This document shows positions 46,678 to 56,694 of a stretch of DNA of 64,000 bases, one piece after another. The notes under the pieces are model-generated. The model ran no database searches and had not been told where the DNA came from. It was given only the letters and a program-made list of their open reading frames with translations. The stretch comes from Planococcus salinus (lineage in GTDB: Bacteria > Bacillota > Bacilli > Bacillales_A > Planococcaceae): assembly GCF_003719725.1 (NCBI RefSeq), contig NZ_RIAX01000011.1:1-64000 (forward strand). The letters run 5' to 3'. Each line of letters opens with the position of its first letter. Positions within the stretch are counted from its first letter, which is position 1. Made by a program: the position numbers and the translations under genes.

Positions 46678-47178
46678 TTAAGCGCCTTGTTCTTCCTTTT
46701 GATCTGCAACTGCTTTTGTAATAGCAGCAAAGTTGCGGACTGGAGCTTGTAGTACGCTGAGAAGCATAGACAGCAAGCCATCGCGTGATGGAAGTTCTGC
46801 CAAAGCTTTCATTTGATCAGCAGATGCAACCGCACCTTCGATAACCCCCGCTTTGATTTCAAGCGCTTCGTTTGCTTTAGCGAAATCATTGATGATTCTC
46901 GCCGGTGCTACTACATCCTCGTTTGAGAATGCAATCGCGTTTGGACCTGTAAAGTGTTCGTTGATCGCTTCAAGACCATGCATTTCAGTCGCACGGCGAG
47001 TCATTGAGTTCTTGTAAACTTTGAATTCAACGCCTGCTTCCCGAAGCTGTTTACGAAGTTCTGTCAATTGAGCAACGTTCAATCCGCGATAATCCACAAC
47101 TACAACAGAAGCTGAAGCTTCGAACTTATCAGCGATTGTCTGTACAACGACTTTTTTCGTTTCAATTGCTTTTCCCAT
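46678..47178 (-). CDS. rplJ: 50S ribosomal protein L10
   Basis: L10 (uL10) anchors L7/L12 dimers on 23S rRNA and represses its own operon through the leader. The product is 166 residues from the ATG at 47178 ([20 protein letters not shown]), with GGAGG upstream; the frame is open 15 codons into the leader. [20 protein letters not shown] is the signature. Confidence 0.97.
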   Translation of the reverse strand: MGKAIETKKVVVQTIADKFEASASVVVVDYRGLNVAQLTELRKQLREAGVEFKVYKNSMTRRATEMHGLEAINEHFTGPNAIAFSNEDVVAPARIINDFAKANEALEIKAGVIEGAVASADQMKALAELPSRDGLLSMLLSVLQAPVRNFAAITKAVADQKEEQGA

Positions 47179-47226
47179 TTTGGCACCTCCTATAAAATTT
47201 TCATTCGTACCGTCCCCGGGCACAAG

Positions 47227-47350
47227 AAAAGCCTCTGGCCTTTAACAGACACAGAGGCATAAAATCAGCATCATAAAAGATGTTCTCTGAATTCATCATG
47301 TCCTCGGCAGGGATAAATTAAGCGGCTGGCGCCCCTGCTGTCTGCGGTAC
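47227..47350 (-). promoter_or_regulatory. L10 leader with attenuator hairpin
   Basis: The roughly 170-base untranslated region before rplJ has the conserved-looking segments CCGCAGACAGCAGGGGCGCC and TATCCCTGCCGAGGA, which pair partly and resemble the L10 leader family. Near rplJ, GCCTCTG (47231-47237) pairs with CAGAGGC (47252-47258) and is followed by CTTTTCTTG, a terminator-like hairpin. Binding of the L10-L12 complex is known to control rplJL elsewhere. Confidence 0.8.
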
Positions 47351-47407
47351 AAATATATATATTTCCAACTTCGCTATTATAGCGAAAAGAAAATGATATG
47401 TCAATAA

Positions 47408-48106
47408 TTATTTTACAGCTACTTTGCTTGGATCCACTTTTACAGCAGGTCCCATCGTAGTTGTAACATTCAACGATTTAACGTAAGTCCCTTTGGCGGC
47501 TGAAGGCTTCGCTTTTTGGACTACATCGTAGATTGCTTCCAGGTTTTCAGCAAGCTTCTGATCGTCAAAAGATACTTTACCGATCGGTGCATGGATGATA
47601 CCTGTTTTGTCAGCACGGTATTCTACTTTACCGGCTTTGATTTCTTGAACAGCTTTTGTTACATCAAATGTAACTGTGCCTGTTTTCGGGTTCGGCATCA
47701 AGCCTTTTGGTCCCAAAACGCGTCCAAGCTTACCAACTTCACCCATCATGTCAGGAGTTGCCACGATTACATCGAAGTCAAACCATCCCTGTTGGATTTT
47801 TTGGATATATTCAGCATCGCCAACGTAATCTGCGCCAGCTGCTTCTGCTTCTTTCAATTTATCGCCTTTTGCGAATACCAATACACTTTGCGATTTACCA
47901 GTACCATTCGGAAGCACAACTGCTCCGCGGATCTGCTGGTCGTTCTTACGCGTATCGATCCCCAAACGGAAAGCCACTTCTACTGTTGCGTCGAAGTTGA
48001 CTACGCTTGTTTTTTTCGCAAGTTCGATTGCTTCTGTTGCGCTGTACAATTTTGTACGGTCAACTAACTTTGCTGCTTCTTGCAGTTTTTTGCCTGATTT
48101 AGCCAT
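47408..48106 (-). CDS. rplA: 50S ribosomal protein L1
   Basis: L1 (uL1) forms the mobile stalk that helps release deacylated tRNA. The 232-residue product starts [20 protein letters not shown] and has the signature [17 protein letters not shown]. It lies 107 bases after rplK; that spacer contains a hairpin (48160-48191). Confidence 0.98.
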   Translation of the reverse strand: MAKSGKKLQEAAKLVDRTKLYSATEAIELAKKTSVVNFDATVEVAFRLGIDTRKNDQQIRGAVVLPNGTGKSQSVLVFAKGDKLKEAEAAGADYVGDAEYIQKIQQGWFDFDVIVATPDMMGEVGKLGRVLGPKGLMPNPKTGTVTFDVTKAVQEIKAGKVEYRADKTGIIHAPIGKVSFDDQKLAENLEAIYDVVQKAKPSAAKGTYVKSLNVTTTMGPAVKVDPSKVAVK

Positions 48107-48159
48107 TTTAAAACGTCCTCCTTGTTGTGGTATAGCGGAATGAACCTCCCACGATTAAA

Positions 48160-48191
48160 GGCTGCGTGGTCCATTACGAACGCACGCAACC
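48160..48191 (-). promoter_or_regulatory. Hairpin in the rplK-rplA spacer
   Basis: On the minus strand GGTTGCGTG (48191-48183) pairs with CACGCAGCC (48168-48160), with one G-U wobble, around a 14-base loop. It could be an L1-responsive or partial attenuator structure, since L1 regulates rplKA in E. coli, but nothing here proves it. Confidence 0.4.
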
Positions 48192-48213
48192 CATCCAAAA
48201 ACAACTGCTGTAA

Positions 48214-48639
48214 TTAGTCTTCGATTGTAATGCCCATGCTGCGAGCAGTACCTTCAACCATCATCATTGCAGCTTCTACTGAAGCGGCATTTAGATCCGG
48301 CATTTTAGTTTCTGCGATTTCGCGAACTTGATCGCGTTTCACAGTCGCTACTTTATTGCGGTTCGGTTCGCCTGAACCTGATTCAATACCTGCTGCTTTT
48401 TTCAAAAGAACGGCAGCTGGTGGAGTTTTCGTAATGAATGTGAATGAACGGTCTTCAAATACTGAAATCTCAACCGGAATGATCAGTCCTGCTTGTTCAG
48501 CAGTACGTGCGTTGAACTCTTTACAGAAGCCCATGATGTTAACACCTGCTTGACCCAATGCTGGACCAACCGGTGGCGCTGGATTAGCTTTTGCTGCAGG
48601 AATCTGCAATTTTACAACTTTAATTACTTTTTTAGCCAC
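48214..48639 (-). CDS. rplK: 50S ribosomal protein L11
   Basis: L11 (uL11) forms the GTPase-associated centre with 23S rRNA. The start is GTG at 48639: AGGAGG lies eight bases upstream and the product is then 141 residues, starting with [19 protein letters not shown] after the initiator, the exact family length. The frame is open 17 codons further upstream. The thiostrepton-related [17 protein letters not shown] segment looks normal. Confidence 0.97.
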   Translation of the reverse strand: MAKKVIKVVKLQIPAAKANPAPPVGPALGQAGVNIMGFCKEFNARTAEQAGLIIPVEISVFEDRSFTFITKTPPAAVLLKKAAGIESGSGEPNRNKVATVKRDQVREIAETKMPDLNAASVEAAMMMVEGTARSMGITIED

Positions 48640-48768
48640 GAAACACACCTCCTTAAGTCCGTGATGTGGTAATAGGGTTTCCCCTCCCACTCAATATCTA
48701 GTCTGTCAACTTTGTTGATAGAATTAGCTAAATTGTACAGAGCGTCCTATGACAGTCTGACCTATGAA

Positions 48769-48797
48769 ATAATACCACTTATGAAAAGGAATAGCAA
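48769..48797 (-). promoter_or_regulatory. Promoter of rplK-rplA
   Basis: TTGCTA (48792-48797) and TATTAT (48769-48774) are separated by 17 bases, just past the nusG stop. It leaves a leader of about 120 bases before rplK. Confidence 0.65.
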
Positions 48798-48804
48798 GCA
48801 GCTT

Positions 48805-49338
48805 TTATATTTTTTGGACCTGCTCGAAATCAAGCTCCATTTTTGTCTCTCTGCCAAAGATATCAATGGAAACCTTAACTTTCCCTTTCGTATCATCAAT
48901 CTCTTCCACTTTGCCCTGGAAGCTGGCAAACGGGCCATCCGTCACTTCGACTACGTCGCTGACAGCAAAATCAATGTCCACTTTGCGTTCTGTCATACCC
49001 ATCTGCTTCAGAATAAAATCAACTTCTTCATCCAGCAATGGCGTTGGCTTTGCCCCTCCGCCTGATGAACCAATAAATCCGGTAACACCCGGCGTATTGC
49101 GGACTACATACCAGGACTCATCCGTCATAATCAGCTCCACCAGCACATAGCCGGGGAAAGTCTTGCGCATGACTGTACGCTTTTTGCCGTCTTTAAAATC
49201 CGTTTCCTGTTCTTCCGGAATAATGACGCGGAAGATCTTATCCTGCATGCCCATTGTTTCAACACGCTTTTCCAGGTTGGCTTTCACTTTGTTCTCATAA
49301 CCGGAATACGTATGGACCACATACCAATTTTTCTCCAT
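48805..49338 (-). CDS. nusG: Transcription factor NusG
   Basis: NusG binds RNA polymerase and modulates pausing and termination. The 177-residue product has the NGN domain (MEKNWYVVHTYSGYENKVKA...) and a C-terminal KOW domain (VTDGPFASFQGKVEEIDDTK). It follows secE, with a terminator-like hairpin in between. Confidence 0.98.
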   Translation of the reverse strand: MEKNWYVVHTYSGYENKVKANLEKRVETMGMQDKIFRVIIPEEQETDFKDGKKRTVMRKTFPGYVLVELIMTDESWYVVRNTPGVTGFIGSSGGGAKPTPLLDEEVDFILKQMGMTERKVDIDFAVSDVVEVTDGPFASFQGKVEEIDDTKGKVKVSIDIFGRETKMELDFEQVQKI

Positions 49339-49381
49339 ATTCGTGCGGACTAAGCGTCCATCCCTCCTTTTTCTCCAAATG

Positions 49382-49410
49382 AAAAAACCCGTTCGCGTAG
49401 AATGACGGGC
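49382..49410 (-). terminator. Terminator-like hairpin between secE and nusG
   Basis: ACCCGT (49387-49392) pairs with ACGGGC (49405-49410); on the minus strand GTTTTTTC follows. It lies inside what is normally a secE-nusG operon, so it should reduce nusG transcription unless nusG has its own promoter or read-through occurs. Confidence 0.6.
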
Positions 49411-49442
49411 TATTTTTTATGCGTTATTCTTGTTTGCTGCCA

Positions 49443-49628
49443 TTAAAATGCGATGAACCAGCGGAATAATTCTGAAATGCCTATGTCGACCACTGCGAAG
49501 AAGAGAGCCATAAAAATTACCGTCGAAAGAACGACAACTGTATACTTCGTCAATTCTTTGCGTCTCGGCCAGCTGACTTTTCTCATTTCCGACATGACGT
49601 TGTTAAAGAAAGCGCCAATGTTACCCAT
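49443..49628 (-). CDS. secE: Protein translocase subunit SecE
   Basis: SecE clamps the two halves of SecY. The 61-residue product is the short Gram-positive form: an amphipathic helix with MSEMRKVSWPRRKELTKYTV, then one membrane helix (VVLSTVIFMALFFAVVDIGI). It lies between rpmG and nusG. Confidence 0.97.
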   Translation of the reverse strand: MGNIGAFFNNVMSEMRKVSWPRRKELTKYTVVVLSTVIFMALFFAVVDIGISELFRWFIAF

Positions 49629-49687
49629 GGTATTACTAACCTCCGAATTTCAATATCACTTTATATCGTCTGGTATATCCCTGAAAT

Positions 49688-49834
49688 TCATACTGTCTGT
49701 TTATGCTCGGTATGCTCATTGCAATAGGCACAGAACTTTTTGAGAACCAAACGAGTGCCTGACTCCGCTTTAGACGGAACCGCATAATTGCGTGATGCAC
49801 ATTTCGAGCAGCTCAAAACGATTTTTTTAGCCAT
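49688..49834 (-). CDS. rpmG: 50S ribosomal protein L33, zinc-binding type
   Basis: This 48-residue gene reads MAKKIVLSCSKCASRNYAVP at its start and ends EHTEHKQTV. Cys9, Cys12, Cys35 and Cys38 make it the zinc-dependent C+ form. L33 lies just ahead of secE in other Bacillales (rpmGB position). The ribosome binding site, AAGGTG, is modest. Confidence 0.96.
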   Translation of the reverse strand: MAKKIVLSCSKCASRNYAVPSKAESGTRLVLKKFCAYCNEHTEHKQTV

Positions 49835-49902
49835 TTTTTCACCTTATTCGAGTTTGAAGCTTTTTCAAGGTTATCACCTTACTTGTTGACTGTCAACTCA
49901 GC

Positions 49903-50553
49903 TCAGGACGTCCTCGTTTCATCTGCCTGAAGGTGCCGCTCCAACTTTCGCTTTACTCGCTGAAGTGCGTTATCGATTGATTTGACGTGGCGTTCAAGTT
50001 TCTCGGAGATTTCCTGGTAAGACTGCCCATCCAAATACAGCGTCAATACTTCACGCTCAAGCTCACTTAATACTTCGCCCATTTTCTCTTCCATATACAA
50101 AAATTCTTCGTTATTGATAATCAGCTCTTCCGGATCGTCCACACCATTTCCGGTCAGTACATCCATTAAAGTCCGGTCGGATTCTTCATCGTAAATGGGT
50201 TTGTCCAACGATACATAGGAATTCAAAGGAATATGCTTTTGCCGGGTAGCTGTTTTGATCGCCGTGATAATTTGACGAATAATACACAATTCTGCAAACG
50301 CCTTGAAGGAAGACAGTTTGTCGCTTCGAAAATCCCGGATTGCTTTGTACAAACCGATCATGCCTTCTTGGATAATGTCCTCTTTATCTGCGCCAATCAA
50401 AAAATAAGAACGGGCTTTCATGCGGACAAAATGCCGAAACTTTGTGATTAAAAAGTCCAATGCTTCGGAATTTCCGCTGTGGACTAGATCGACAAGTTCT
50501 TCATCTGTCATGGCTGTAAATGGTTGCGGTTGAACTTGCTCATGATTTCCCAC
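49903..50553 (-). CDS. sigH: RNA polymerase sigma-H factor
   Basis: SigH directs early stationary-phase, competence and sporulation genes in B. subtilis. The product is 216 residues from GTG 50553, which has GGAGGG six bases upstream; an open frame 33 codons longer has no such site. Region 2 reads ARSYFLIGADKEDIIQEGMI and region 4 ends YQEISEKLERHVKSIDNALQ, closely matching B. subtilis SigH. Its presence does not prove sporulation, since non-sporulating relatives keep sigH. Confidence 0.96.
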   Translation of the reverse strand: MGNHEQVQPQPFTAMTDEELVDLVHSGNSEALDFLITKFRHFVRMKARSYFLIGADKEDIIQEGMIGLYKAIRDFRSDKLSSFKAFAELCIIRQIITAIKTATRQKHIPLNSYVSLDKPIYDEESDRTLMDVLTGNGVDDPEELIINNEEFLYMEEKMGEVLSELEREVLTLYLDGQSYQEISEKLERHVKSIDNALQRVKRKLERHLQADETRTS

Positions 50554-50623
50554 GGGTATCCCTCCGGTTGCGCGAGCCTCGATAGATTCAGTATACAGGA
50601 AGAAAAATTTGAGCGTCAACCTG

Positions 50624-51133
50624 TCATTTCTGCCCGCGGCGCCATTTTTCAAAAATTTCTGCCACTTCTACGGATAAATGTATTTTGGAAAATGCCTGCT
50701 GCTCCTGTATTTCCTTCACTTTCAAAGAGATTTTCTTTTGGATTTCTTCCATTTCAATTTGCAGTTCCCGGGCAGAAATCCGCAGCGCTCCTTTACCGAA
50801 AATCACCCACTGCTCGGTCATATCAGACGTTGCCACATACACTTGATCACGGCGGTTCTTTAAACTGATCGCTAACTTCTCAATCTGCTCATCCGCCGAT
50901 TCGTTTTCCCGTGTAAAAATAACTTCTACTTCATGCTGGACATTTTTCGCTTCGATGCCGGGAACAAAATGCGCATCGAAAACAATAATGACACGCCACC
51001 CTTTGTAACTCCGGTACTCAGCCATCAATTCGATCAAGCGATCTCTCGCATCTGCCAGCTTGTCCTCTTTTAATTTCTTTAACTCCGGCCAGTCACCGAT
51101 GATGTTATAGCCGTCCACAAGCAGAATGTTCAT
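50624..51133 (-). CDS. rae1: NYN-domain ribosome-associated endonuclease (YacP/Rae1)
   Basis: The B. subtilis homologue Rae1 (YacP) enters the ribosomal A site and cuts mRNA during translation. The 169-residue product starts MNILLVDGYNIIGDWPELKK, giving the first acidic residue of the PIN-like NYN fold at Asp7; the others lie in VIIVFDAHFVPG and YVATSDMTEQ. It lies five bases after rlmB, in the order mrnC-rlmB-yacP. Confidence 0.92.
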   Translation of the reverse strand: MNILLVDGYNIIGDWPELKKLKEDKLADARDRLIELMAEYRSYKGWRVIIVFDAHFVPGIEAKNVQHEVEVIFTRENESADEQIEKLAISLKNRRDQVYVATSDMTEQWVIFGKGALRISARELQIEMEEIQKKISLKVKEIQEQQAFSKIHLSVEVAEIFEKWRRGQK

Positions 51134-51137
51134 ATGC

Positions 51138-51890
51138 TCAACCGATTGGATGGCGCTTTCTATAAACTTCGTACATGAGCAGGCTTGCTGCTACAGAGGC
51201 ATTCAGCGATGTCACATGCCCAATCATCGGCAATTGGTAAAGGAAATCACATTTGTCCCGTAAAATTCGGCTCATTCCTCGTCCTTCGCTGCCGATGATT
51301 ACCGTTAGCGGAAGAGTGGCATCCATTTTCCGGTAATCCACCGACTCTTTTGCGTCTGTACCTGCGATCCAGACGCCACGCTTTTTCAACTCGTCCACGG
51401 TTTGGGATAAGTTGTTCACCCGCACAACCGGTATATGCTCAATGGCACCGGTGGAAGATTTAGCCACCACTGCTGTCAGTCCCACAGCGCGTCGCTTAGG
51501 GATAATCAACCCGTGGGCTCCCACTGCGTCTGCCGTCCTCATGATCGAACCAAGATTATGAGGATCTTCCAACTCATCCAGAATGAGAAAGAACGGGTCT
51601 TCAGATCGGGAAGCAGCAATTTCAAACAGATCCTCAAGTTCGGCATAATTATAGGCAGCAACTGCAGCAGCAATTCCCTGGTGATTTGAGTCCGTCAAGC
51701 CGTCTATCTTTTTTTTCGGCACGAACTGCACAAGAACTCCTTTTTCTTTTGCCAGTTGCAGCAATTCTGTTAGGCCTTTTTTCTGTACGCCTTCTGCAAT
51801 CCATATCTTATTGACGTCACGGTCGGCCCGCAATGCTTCAAGTACCGGATTTTTGCCGCCGATGATTTCGGGGGACATGTCTTCAGTCAT
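51138..51890 (-). CDS. rlmB: 23S rRNA (guanosine-2'-O)-methyltransferase RlmB
   Basis: This SpoU-family enzyme methylates a guanosine 2'-hydroxyl in 23S rRNA. The 250-residue product has an L30e-like substrate-binding domain (about 1-80) and the knotted SPOUT domain with [31 protein letters not shown] and [14 protein letters not shown]. It overlaps mrnC by four bases. The precise target nucleotide is inferred from the family. Confidence 0.94.
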   Translation of the reverse strand: MTEDMSPEIIGGKNPVLEALRADRDVNKIWIAEGVQKKGLTELLQLAKEKGVLVQFVPKKKIDGLTDSNHQGIAAAVAAYNYAELEDLFEIAASRSEDPFFLILDELEDPHNLGSIMRTADAVGAHGLIIPKRRAVGLTAVVAKSSTGAIEHIPVVRVNNLSQTVDELKKRGVWIAGTDAKESVDYRKMDATLPLTVIIGSEGRGMSRILRDKCDFLYQLPMIGHVTSLNASVAASLLMYEVYRKRHPIG

Positions 51891-52306
51891 TTGATCACTC
51901 CTCTCAGCTCTTCGACAATTTCAATGGCGTAAGATACCATTTCCTGAAGCCGATCTTGTTGTTTCTTCAGGTACAGCCAGCCCAGTACCGCTTCAAATGC
52001 GGTACTGAAGTTATAGGTCTGCACGTCTGTATTTTTCGGCACCGTTCCCGACTTGGCATTGCGCCCTCTTCTCATGACAGCCAATTCCGCTTCTGTCAAA
52101 AACCCTTCTTCAGTCAATCGCTTCAACACCATGGCCTGGGCTTTGGCAGAAACAAAAGCTGTCGATTGCCGATGCAGCGTATTGGGCTTTACCCTTCCGG
52201 AACGCAGCAGATGTTCACGAACTGCCTGCTCAAAAACAGCATCGCCCATATAAGCCAGTGCCAGCGCATTCAGCTGGTCCACATCATTGTTTCGCAACAC
52301 ATCCAC
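51887..52306 (-). CDS. mrnC: Mini-ribonuclease III
   Basis: MrnC is an RNase III-like enzyme without a double-stranded-RNA-binding domain that matures 23S rRNA ends. The 139-residue product has the catalytic region [20 protein letters not shown] and the second acidic patch [10 protein letters not shown]. It lies five bases after cysS and overlaps rlmB, so rRNA maturation genes share the cysteine T-box operon. Confidence 0.95.
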   Translation of the reverse strand: MDVLRNNDVDQLNALALAYMGDAVFEQAVREHLLRSGRVKPNTLHRQSTAFVSAKAQAMVLKRLTEEGFLTEAELAVMRRGRNAKSGTVPKNTDVQTYNFSTAFEAVLGWLYLKKQQDRLQEMVSYAIEIVEELRGVIK

Positions 52307-52310
52307 TTCA

Positions 52311-53711
52311 TTACCCCCTCTTCCAGCGAGTGCCTTGCGCTGTGTCTTCCAAAAGGATGTTTTTCTCTTTCATTAAATCCCGGATTTCATCCGCTCTGGC
52401 GAAATTGCGGTTTTTCCGTGCCTCGATCCGCTCTTCCAGCAAGGCTTCGATTTCTGCGTCCAGCAGCTCTTCTTCCTGCTGAAATGGCAAGCCCAAAACG
52501 CCCGCCAGCTCTTCAAATGTCTGGATAAAGGATTCCAGCACCTGTTTTGACGTCTGTTTTTCCGCCAGGTACTGATTGGACAGACGCGACAAATCGAATA
52601 GCTTGGAAATACCATTTGCTGTATTGAAATCATCATCCATCGTTTCGATAAAGGCTTGTTTGATTTCGTCGACTTTTGACTGCCAGATATCCGTCTGGTC
52701 GCCCAGATCGGCTGTAACACTCAGGCGATGCTTTACATTGTTGTAAGCTGTCCGCCAACGTTCAAGGCCCGCGATGGCATCTTCCACCAGCTCCTGCGAA
52801 TAATTGATCGGATTCCGGTAATGGACGGATAACATGAAAAACCGCAGCACTTGCGGGTCCAGCTCTTTTAAAATGTCATTAACGAGAACAAAGTTATTCA
52901 AGGACTTCGACATTTTTTCGTTATCAATATTAATATAGCCATTATGCATCCAGTAACGTGCGAATGGTTTTCCAGTCATTGCTTCCGATTGCGCAATTTC
53001 GTTTTCATGATGGGGGAAAGTAAGATCCTGGCCACCGGCATGGATATCGATGGTGTCACCCAAATGCTCACGCGCCATGACGGAGCATTCAATATGCCAC
53101 CCCGGGCGGCCTGCTCCCCATGGGCTGTCCCAGGAAATTTCCCCTGGCTTGGCTGCTTTCCACAGTACAAAGTCCAAAGGATCCTCTTTTTTATCGCCCA
53201 TCTCCACACGGGCCCCACTCTTCAGTTCATCAACCGACTGGTGGGATAGTTTGCCGTACCCGTCGAATTTACGCGTACGGTAATAGACATCACCTTGCGA
53301 TTCATAGGCATACTCTTTATCAATCAGCGCTTCGATGAATTCAATAATCTGGGGCATATGCTCCATAACACGTGGATGAGCATCCGCTTCGGCGCAACCC
53401 AGCGCTTTCGTATTATCAAAATAAGCTTTGATAAAGCGTTCGGCTATTTGCGGCACTTCTTCTCCCAGTTCCCGTGCCGCATTGATCAATTTATCGTCAA
53501 CGTCAGTAAAGTTAGACACATACGTAACGTCATAGCCGCGGTAACTCAAGTAACGGCGTACTGTATCATAGACGATGACCGGTCTGGCATTGCCAATATG
53601 GATGTAATTATAGACTGTCGGTCCGCATACATACATCTTCACTTTTCCTTTTTCCAATGGAACAAACTCTTCTTTTTGACGCGATAATGAATTGAAGATC
53701 TGAATACTCAT
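52311..53711 (-). CDS. cysS: Cysteinyl-tRNA synthetase
   Basis: CysS charges tRNA-Cys. The 466-residue class I enzyme has [17 protein letters not shown] (HIGH motif HIGN, with a zinc-ligand cysteine), further zinc ligands near GWHIECS, and the KMSKS motif in [11 protein letters not shown]. The start overlaps the cysE stop by four bases. Placement after cysE under a cysteine T-box links amino acid supply with tRNA charging. Confidence 0.97.
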   Translation of the reverse strand: MSIQIFNSLSRQKEEFVPLEKGKVKMYVCGPTVYNYIHIGNARPVIVYDTVRRYLSYRGYDVTYVSNFTDVDDKLINAARELGEEVPQIAERFIKAYFDNTKALGCAEADAHPRVMEHMPQIIEFIEALIDKEYAYESQGDVYYRTRKFDGYGKLSHQSVDELKSGARVEMGDKKEDPLDFVLWKAAKPGEISWDSPWGAGRPGWHIECSVMAREHLGDTIDIHAGGQDLTFPHHENEIAQSEAMTGKPFARYWMHNGYINIDNEKMSKSLNNFVLVNDILKELDPQVLRFFMLSVHYRNPINYSQELVEDAIAGLERWRTAYNNVKHRLSVTADLGDQTDIWQSKVDEIKQAFIETMDDDFNTANGISKLFDLSRLSNQYLAEKQTSKQVLESFIQTFEELAGVLGLPFQQEEELLDAEIEALLEERIEARKNRNFARADEIRDLMKEKNILLEDTAQGTRWKRG

Positions 53712-54379
53712 TCCGTGTTCCCTTCTTCCTGCTTAGCTTTTTTCAGTAATTCGATTTCCCGCTGCAGCGAAGCAATTTTCGCTTCCATTGCATCGCATTT
53801 ATCCATCACCGGATCCGGCATATTCTGGTGGTTCAGATCCCGTTTTACTTTCACGCCGTCCTGAATGACGACTTTTCCGGGTATGCCGACAACCGTCGAA
53901 TTAGCCGGCACATCTTTCAATACAACAGACCCTGCCCCTACTTTTGAATTGACGCCGACTACAATTGAGCCGAGAATTTTCGCTCCTGTCGCGACCAGCA
54001 CATTGTCTTCCAGTGTAGGATGACGCTTTCCTTTTTCTTTACCCGTTCCCCCGAGGGTCACGCCTTGGTAAAGCGTGACATTATTACCGATTTCACAGGT
54101 TTCTCCAATTACAACACCCATTCCGTGATCAATGAAGAAACGGCGGCCGATCACAGCACCCGGATGAATTTCAATTCCTGTTAAAAAGCGGCTGATTTGC
54201 GATATGACACGAGCGATAAAAAACAGCTTCTTTGTAAAAAAGAAATGTGCCAAACGGTGCAGCCAGATGGCGTGCAAACCTGAATATGTCAAAATCACTT
54301 CTAAATAATTTCGCGCAGCCGGGTCTTGTTCGAAAACGACGTCAACATCGTCTTTCAAAAATTTCCACACATTACACAA
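53708..54379 (-). CDS. cysE: Serine acetyltransferase
   Basis: CysE makes O-acetylserine, the direct precursor of cysteine. The 223-residue protein has an N-terminal helical domain and a left-handed beta-helix of hexapeptide repeats containing [20 protein letters not shown] and [17 protein letters not shown]. It is the first gene after the T-box and overlaps cysS. Confidence 0.96.
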   Translation of the reverse strand: MCNVWKFLKDDVDVVFEQDPAARNYLEVILTYSGLHAIWLHRLAHFFFTKKLFFIARVISQISRFLTGIEIHPGAVIGRRFFIDHGMGVVIGETCEIGNNVTLYQGVTLGGTGKEKGKRHPTLEDNVLVATGAKILGSIVVGVNSKVGAGSVVLKDVPANSTVVGIPGKVVIQDGVKVKRDLNHQNMPDPVMDKCDAMEAKIASLQREIELLKKAKQEEGNTE

Positions 54380-54394
54380 CTCCTTTTTTCTGCA

Positions 54395-54640
54395 AATTAA
54401 AAAGCGCCCCTGTCAACTTAATGACAGAGACGCTTACATGCGCGGTTCCACTCTGATTAGAAAGGACATGGTACTGGCCTTTCTCTCTCCAACGCCTTTA
54501 ACGCAGGCCTACGTCTGGTCTACTCGATTCGACTCAGCACTCAGAGAGGCATTTCCAAACAACAGGGGCTCGGATCACTTTCAGCCGGTGATGACCCTCT
54601 CTTTAGAGCATGCTGTCTGTACTTCTTCTCGTCAATGATT
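54395..54640 (-). promoter_or_regulatory. T-box riboswitch upstream of cysE, cysteine specifier
   Basis: The order on the minus strand is GACGAG (54633-54628), AAGTA, AGAGAGGG, specifier TGC (54551-54549) followed by CTCTCTGAGT, then the T-box AGAGTGGAACCGCG (54454-54441) and a terminator, AAGCGCCCCTGTCA / TGACAGAGACGCTT (54402-54435) with a T-run. The UGGA bulge pairs with tRNA ending U73-CCA, the discriminator of tRNA-Cys, which supports the assignment independently of the specifier. Confidence 0.92.
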
Positions 54641-54657
54641 TGAATAATAGTAAGTTC

Positions 54658-54685
54658 ATTGTACACGTTTCAATGGAGAAGTCAA
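54658..54685 (-). promoter_or_regulatory. Promoter of the cysE operon
   Basis: TTGACT (54680-54685) and TACAAT (54658-54663) are separated by 16 bases, starting right after the gltX stop. It places the transcript start just ahead of the T-box. Confidence 0.65.
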
Positions 54686-54687
54686 TT

Positions 54688-56151
54688 TTACGCACTTGCG
54701 TACTGTGCGACACGGGCAATGGTCTTTTCTTTGCCCAATAAAGAAATAGCATCCGGCAATTCCGGGCCATGCGTCTGCCCTGTTGTGACTACACGGATCG
54801 GCATGAATAGATTTTTCCCTTTGTGGCCAGTCGATTTTTGAACAGCTTTGATCGCGGCTTTGATTTCCGCTGGTTCAAATGCTTCAAGTGACTCCAACTG
54901 TTCCTTGAAGGCTGCCATCACTTCAGGAACCTGTTCTCCGGCCAGCACTTCTTTCTCAGCGTCTCCATATGTTAGTTCGTCAACAAAGAACAATTCGGAA
55001 AGCTCATTGATTTCTGCTCCGAAGCTCAATTGATCATGATAAAGGGCAACCAGCTTTTCCGCCCAATCCGCCTGTTTTTCTGACAGAGTGTCCGGCAGCT
55101 TCCCGGCTTTTTTCAAATGGGGCAAACATAGCTCCACCACTTCTTCAAGCGGCTTTTGCTTGATGTATTGGTTGTTCATCCACGTCAATTTTTGTTTATC
55201 GAACATGGAAGGAGATTTTGACAGACGCTCTACATCAAAGATACGGATAAGTTCCTCTTTCGAGAAGATCTCTTCCTCTCCTTCAGGAGACCAGCCAAGA
55301 AGCGCAAAGAAATTGAACAGGGCTTCCGGAATATAGCCAAGTTCCTTGTATTGAGAGATGAACTGCAAAATTGACTCATCACGTTTTGATAATTTTTTCC
55401 GTTCTTCATTAATAATCAGTGTCATATGACCATAGGTAGGGTATTCCCACCCGAATGCATCAAACACCATTTGCTGCCTTGGCGTATTGGACAAATGCTC
55501 TTCCCCGCGGAATACATGGGAAATTTTCATCAAATGATCGTCAATGACTACTGCGAAATTATACGTCGGAATGCCGGTTGTTTTCATCAACACCCAATCT
55601 CCCACATCTTTCGATTCAAAAGAAATCGGGCCGCGCACCAGGTCATCGAACTTATACGTAACGTCAGCCGGCACTTTCATTCGAATGGTAAAAGGCATTC
55701 CTGCCTCTTCTTTTTCAGCTACTTCAGCAGCTGATAGATTGCGGCAAGTCCCGCTGTATTGAGGGGCAGCAATGCCCGCTTCGCGTTGTGCTTCACGCTC
55801 GGCTTCCAACTTCTCAGGTGTACAGAAACATTTATAGGCACTTCCTTTATCCAGCATTTCAGCTGCGTAGGCCTGATAAATTTCCAGCCGCTCCATCTGA
55901 CGATACGGCCCGTATTCACCGCCGATATCCACTGATTCGTCATACTCCAGACCCAACCATTTCAAATTATCCAGTTGGGACAATTCTCCAGCTTCGATAT
56001 TGCGGCCCGTATCCGTGTCTTCAATACGGACGATGAATTTGCCATCGTTGTGGCGTGCGTATAAATAATTGAAAAGGGCTGTGCGGGCACCGCCGATATG
56101 TAAATGCCCAGTCGGACTCGGTGCGTAACGTACGCGTACTTCTTGTGTCAT
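54688..56151 (-). CDS. gltX: Glutamyl-tRNA synthetase
   Basis: GltX charges tRNA-Glu and, in bacteria with GatCAB, also tRNA-Gln. The 487-residue class I enzyme has [19 protein letters not shown] (HIGH motif HIGG) near residues 10-28 and KLSKRDES as KMSKS. It starts [13 protein letters not shown] after AGGAGG. The order ispD-ispF-gltX-cysE is that of B. subtilis. I see no terminator between it and the cysE promoter. Confidence 0.97.
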   Translation of the reverse strand: MTQEVRVRYAPSPTGHLHIGGARTALFNYLYARHNDGKFIVRIEDTDTGRNIEAGELSQLDNLKWLGLEYDESVDIGGEYGPYRQMERLEIYQAYAAEMLDKGSAYKCFCTPEKLEAEREAQREAGIAAPQYSGTCRNLSAAEVAEKEEAGMPFTIRMKVPADVTYKFDDLVRGPISFESKDVGDWVLMKTTGIPTYNFAVVIDDHLMKISHVFRGEEHLSNTPRQQMVFDAFGWEYPTYGHMTLIINEERKKLSKRDESILQFISQYKELGYIPEALFNFFALLGWSPEGEEEIFSKEELIRIFDVERLSKSPSMFDKQKLTWMNNQYIKQKPLEEVVELCLPHLKKAGKLPDTLSEKQADWAEKLVALYHDQLSFGAEINELSELFFVDELTYGDAEKEVLAGEQVPEVMAAFKEQLESLEAFEPAEIKAAIKAVQKSTGHKGKNLFMPIRVVTTGQTHGPELPDAISLLGKEKTIARVAQYASA

Positions 56152-56193
56152 TTGATTTCCTCCTAAAATTACGTTAATCCTTCTGTTATTCTA

Positions 56194-56694
56194 TCATTCC
56201 GGAACGTCCAGTGAAAGCGGGCGTGACGTCAATAAAATTACGGCCAACGCTGCAATCCCTTCTTCCCGTCCTGTAAACCCCAGCTTCTCTGAAGTGGTGG
56301 CTTTTACATTGACCTGCGAAACATCCGCTTCCAGCAACTCAGCAATCGATTGGCGCATCTGTTCAATGTATGGAGCAAGCTTTGGTTTCTGGGCAATCAC
56401 TGTACAATCGACATTCCCCAGTTCATAGCCCTGTTCTTTAACATATTGCCAGATATGGGTCAATAATTTGCGGGAATCAGCATCTTTAAATTCAGGGTCG
56501 GTGTCGGGGAAATGCTTGCCGATGTCTCCTCCGCCAATCGCTCCGAGCGCTGCATCGGTGATCGTATGCAACAGGACATCAGCATCCGAATGTCCGAGCA
56601 ATCCGCGGTCGTGCTCGATTTCCACCCCTCCTAAAATGAAAGGTCGCCCTTCCGCCAGTTGATGTACGTCATATCCTTGTCCAATTCGAATCAT
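56194..56694 (-). CDS. ispF: 2-C-methyl-D-erythritol 2,4-cyclodiphosphate synthase
   Basis: IspF forms the cyclic diphosphate in the MEP isoprenoid pathway. The 166-residue product starts [18 protein letters not shown], with metal ligands in YDVHQ, and has [20 protein letters not shown] and [20 protein letters not shown]. It overlaps ispD by four bases. Confidence 0.97.
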   Translation of the reverse strand: MIRIGQGYDVHQLAEGRPFILGGVEIEHDRGLLGHSDADVLLHTITDAALGAIGGGDIGKHFPDTDPEFKDADSRKLLTHIWQYVKEQGYELGNVDCTVIAQKPKLAPYIEQMRQSIAELLEADVSQVNVKATTSEKLGFTGREEGIAALAVILLTSRPLSLDVPE

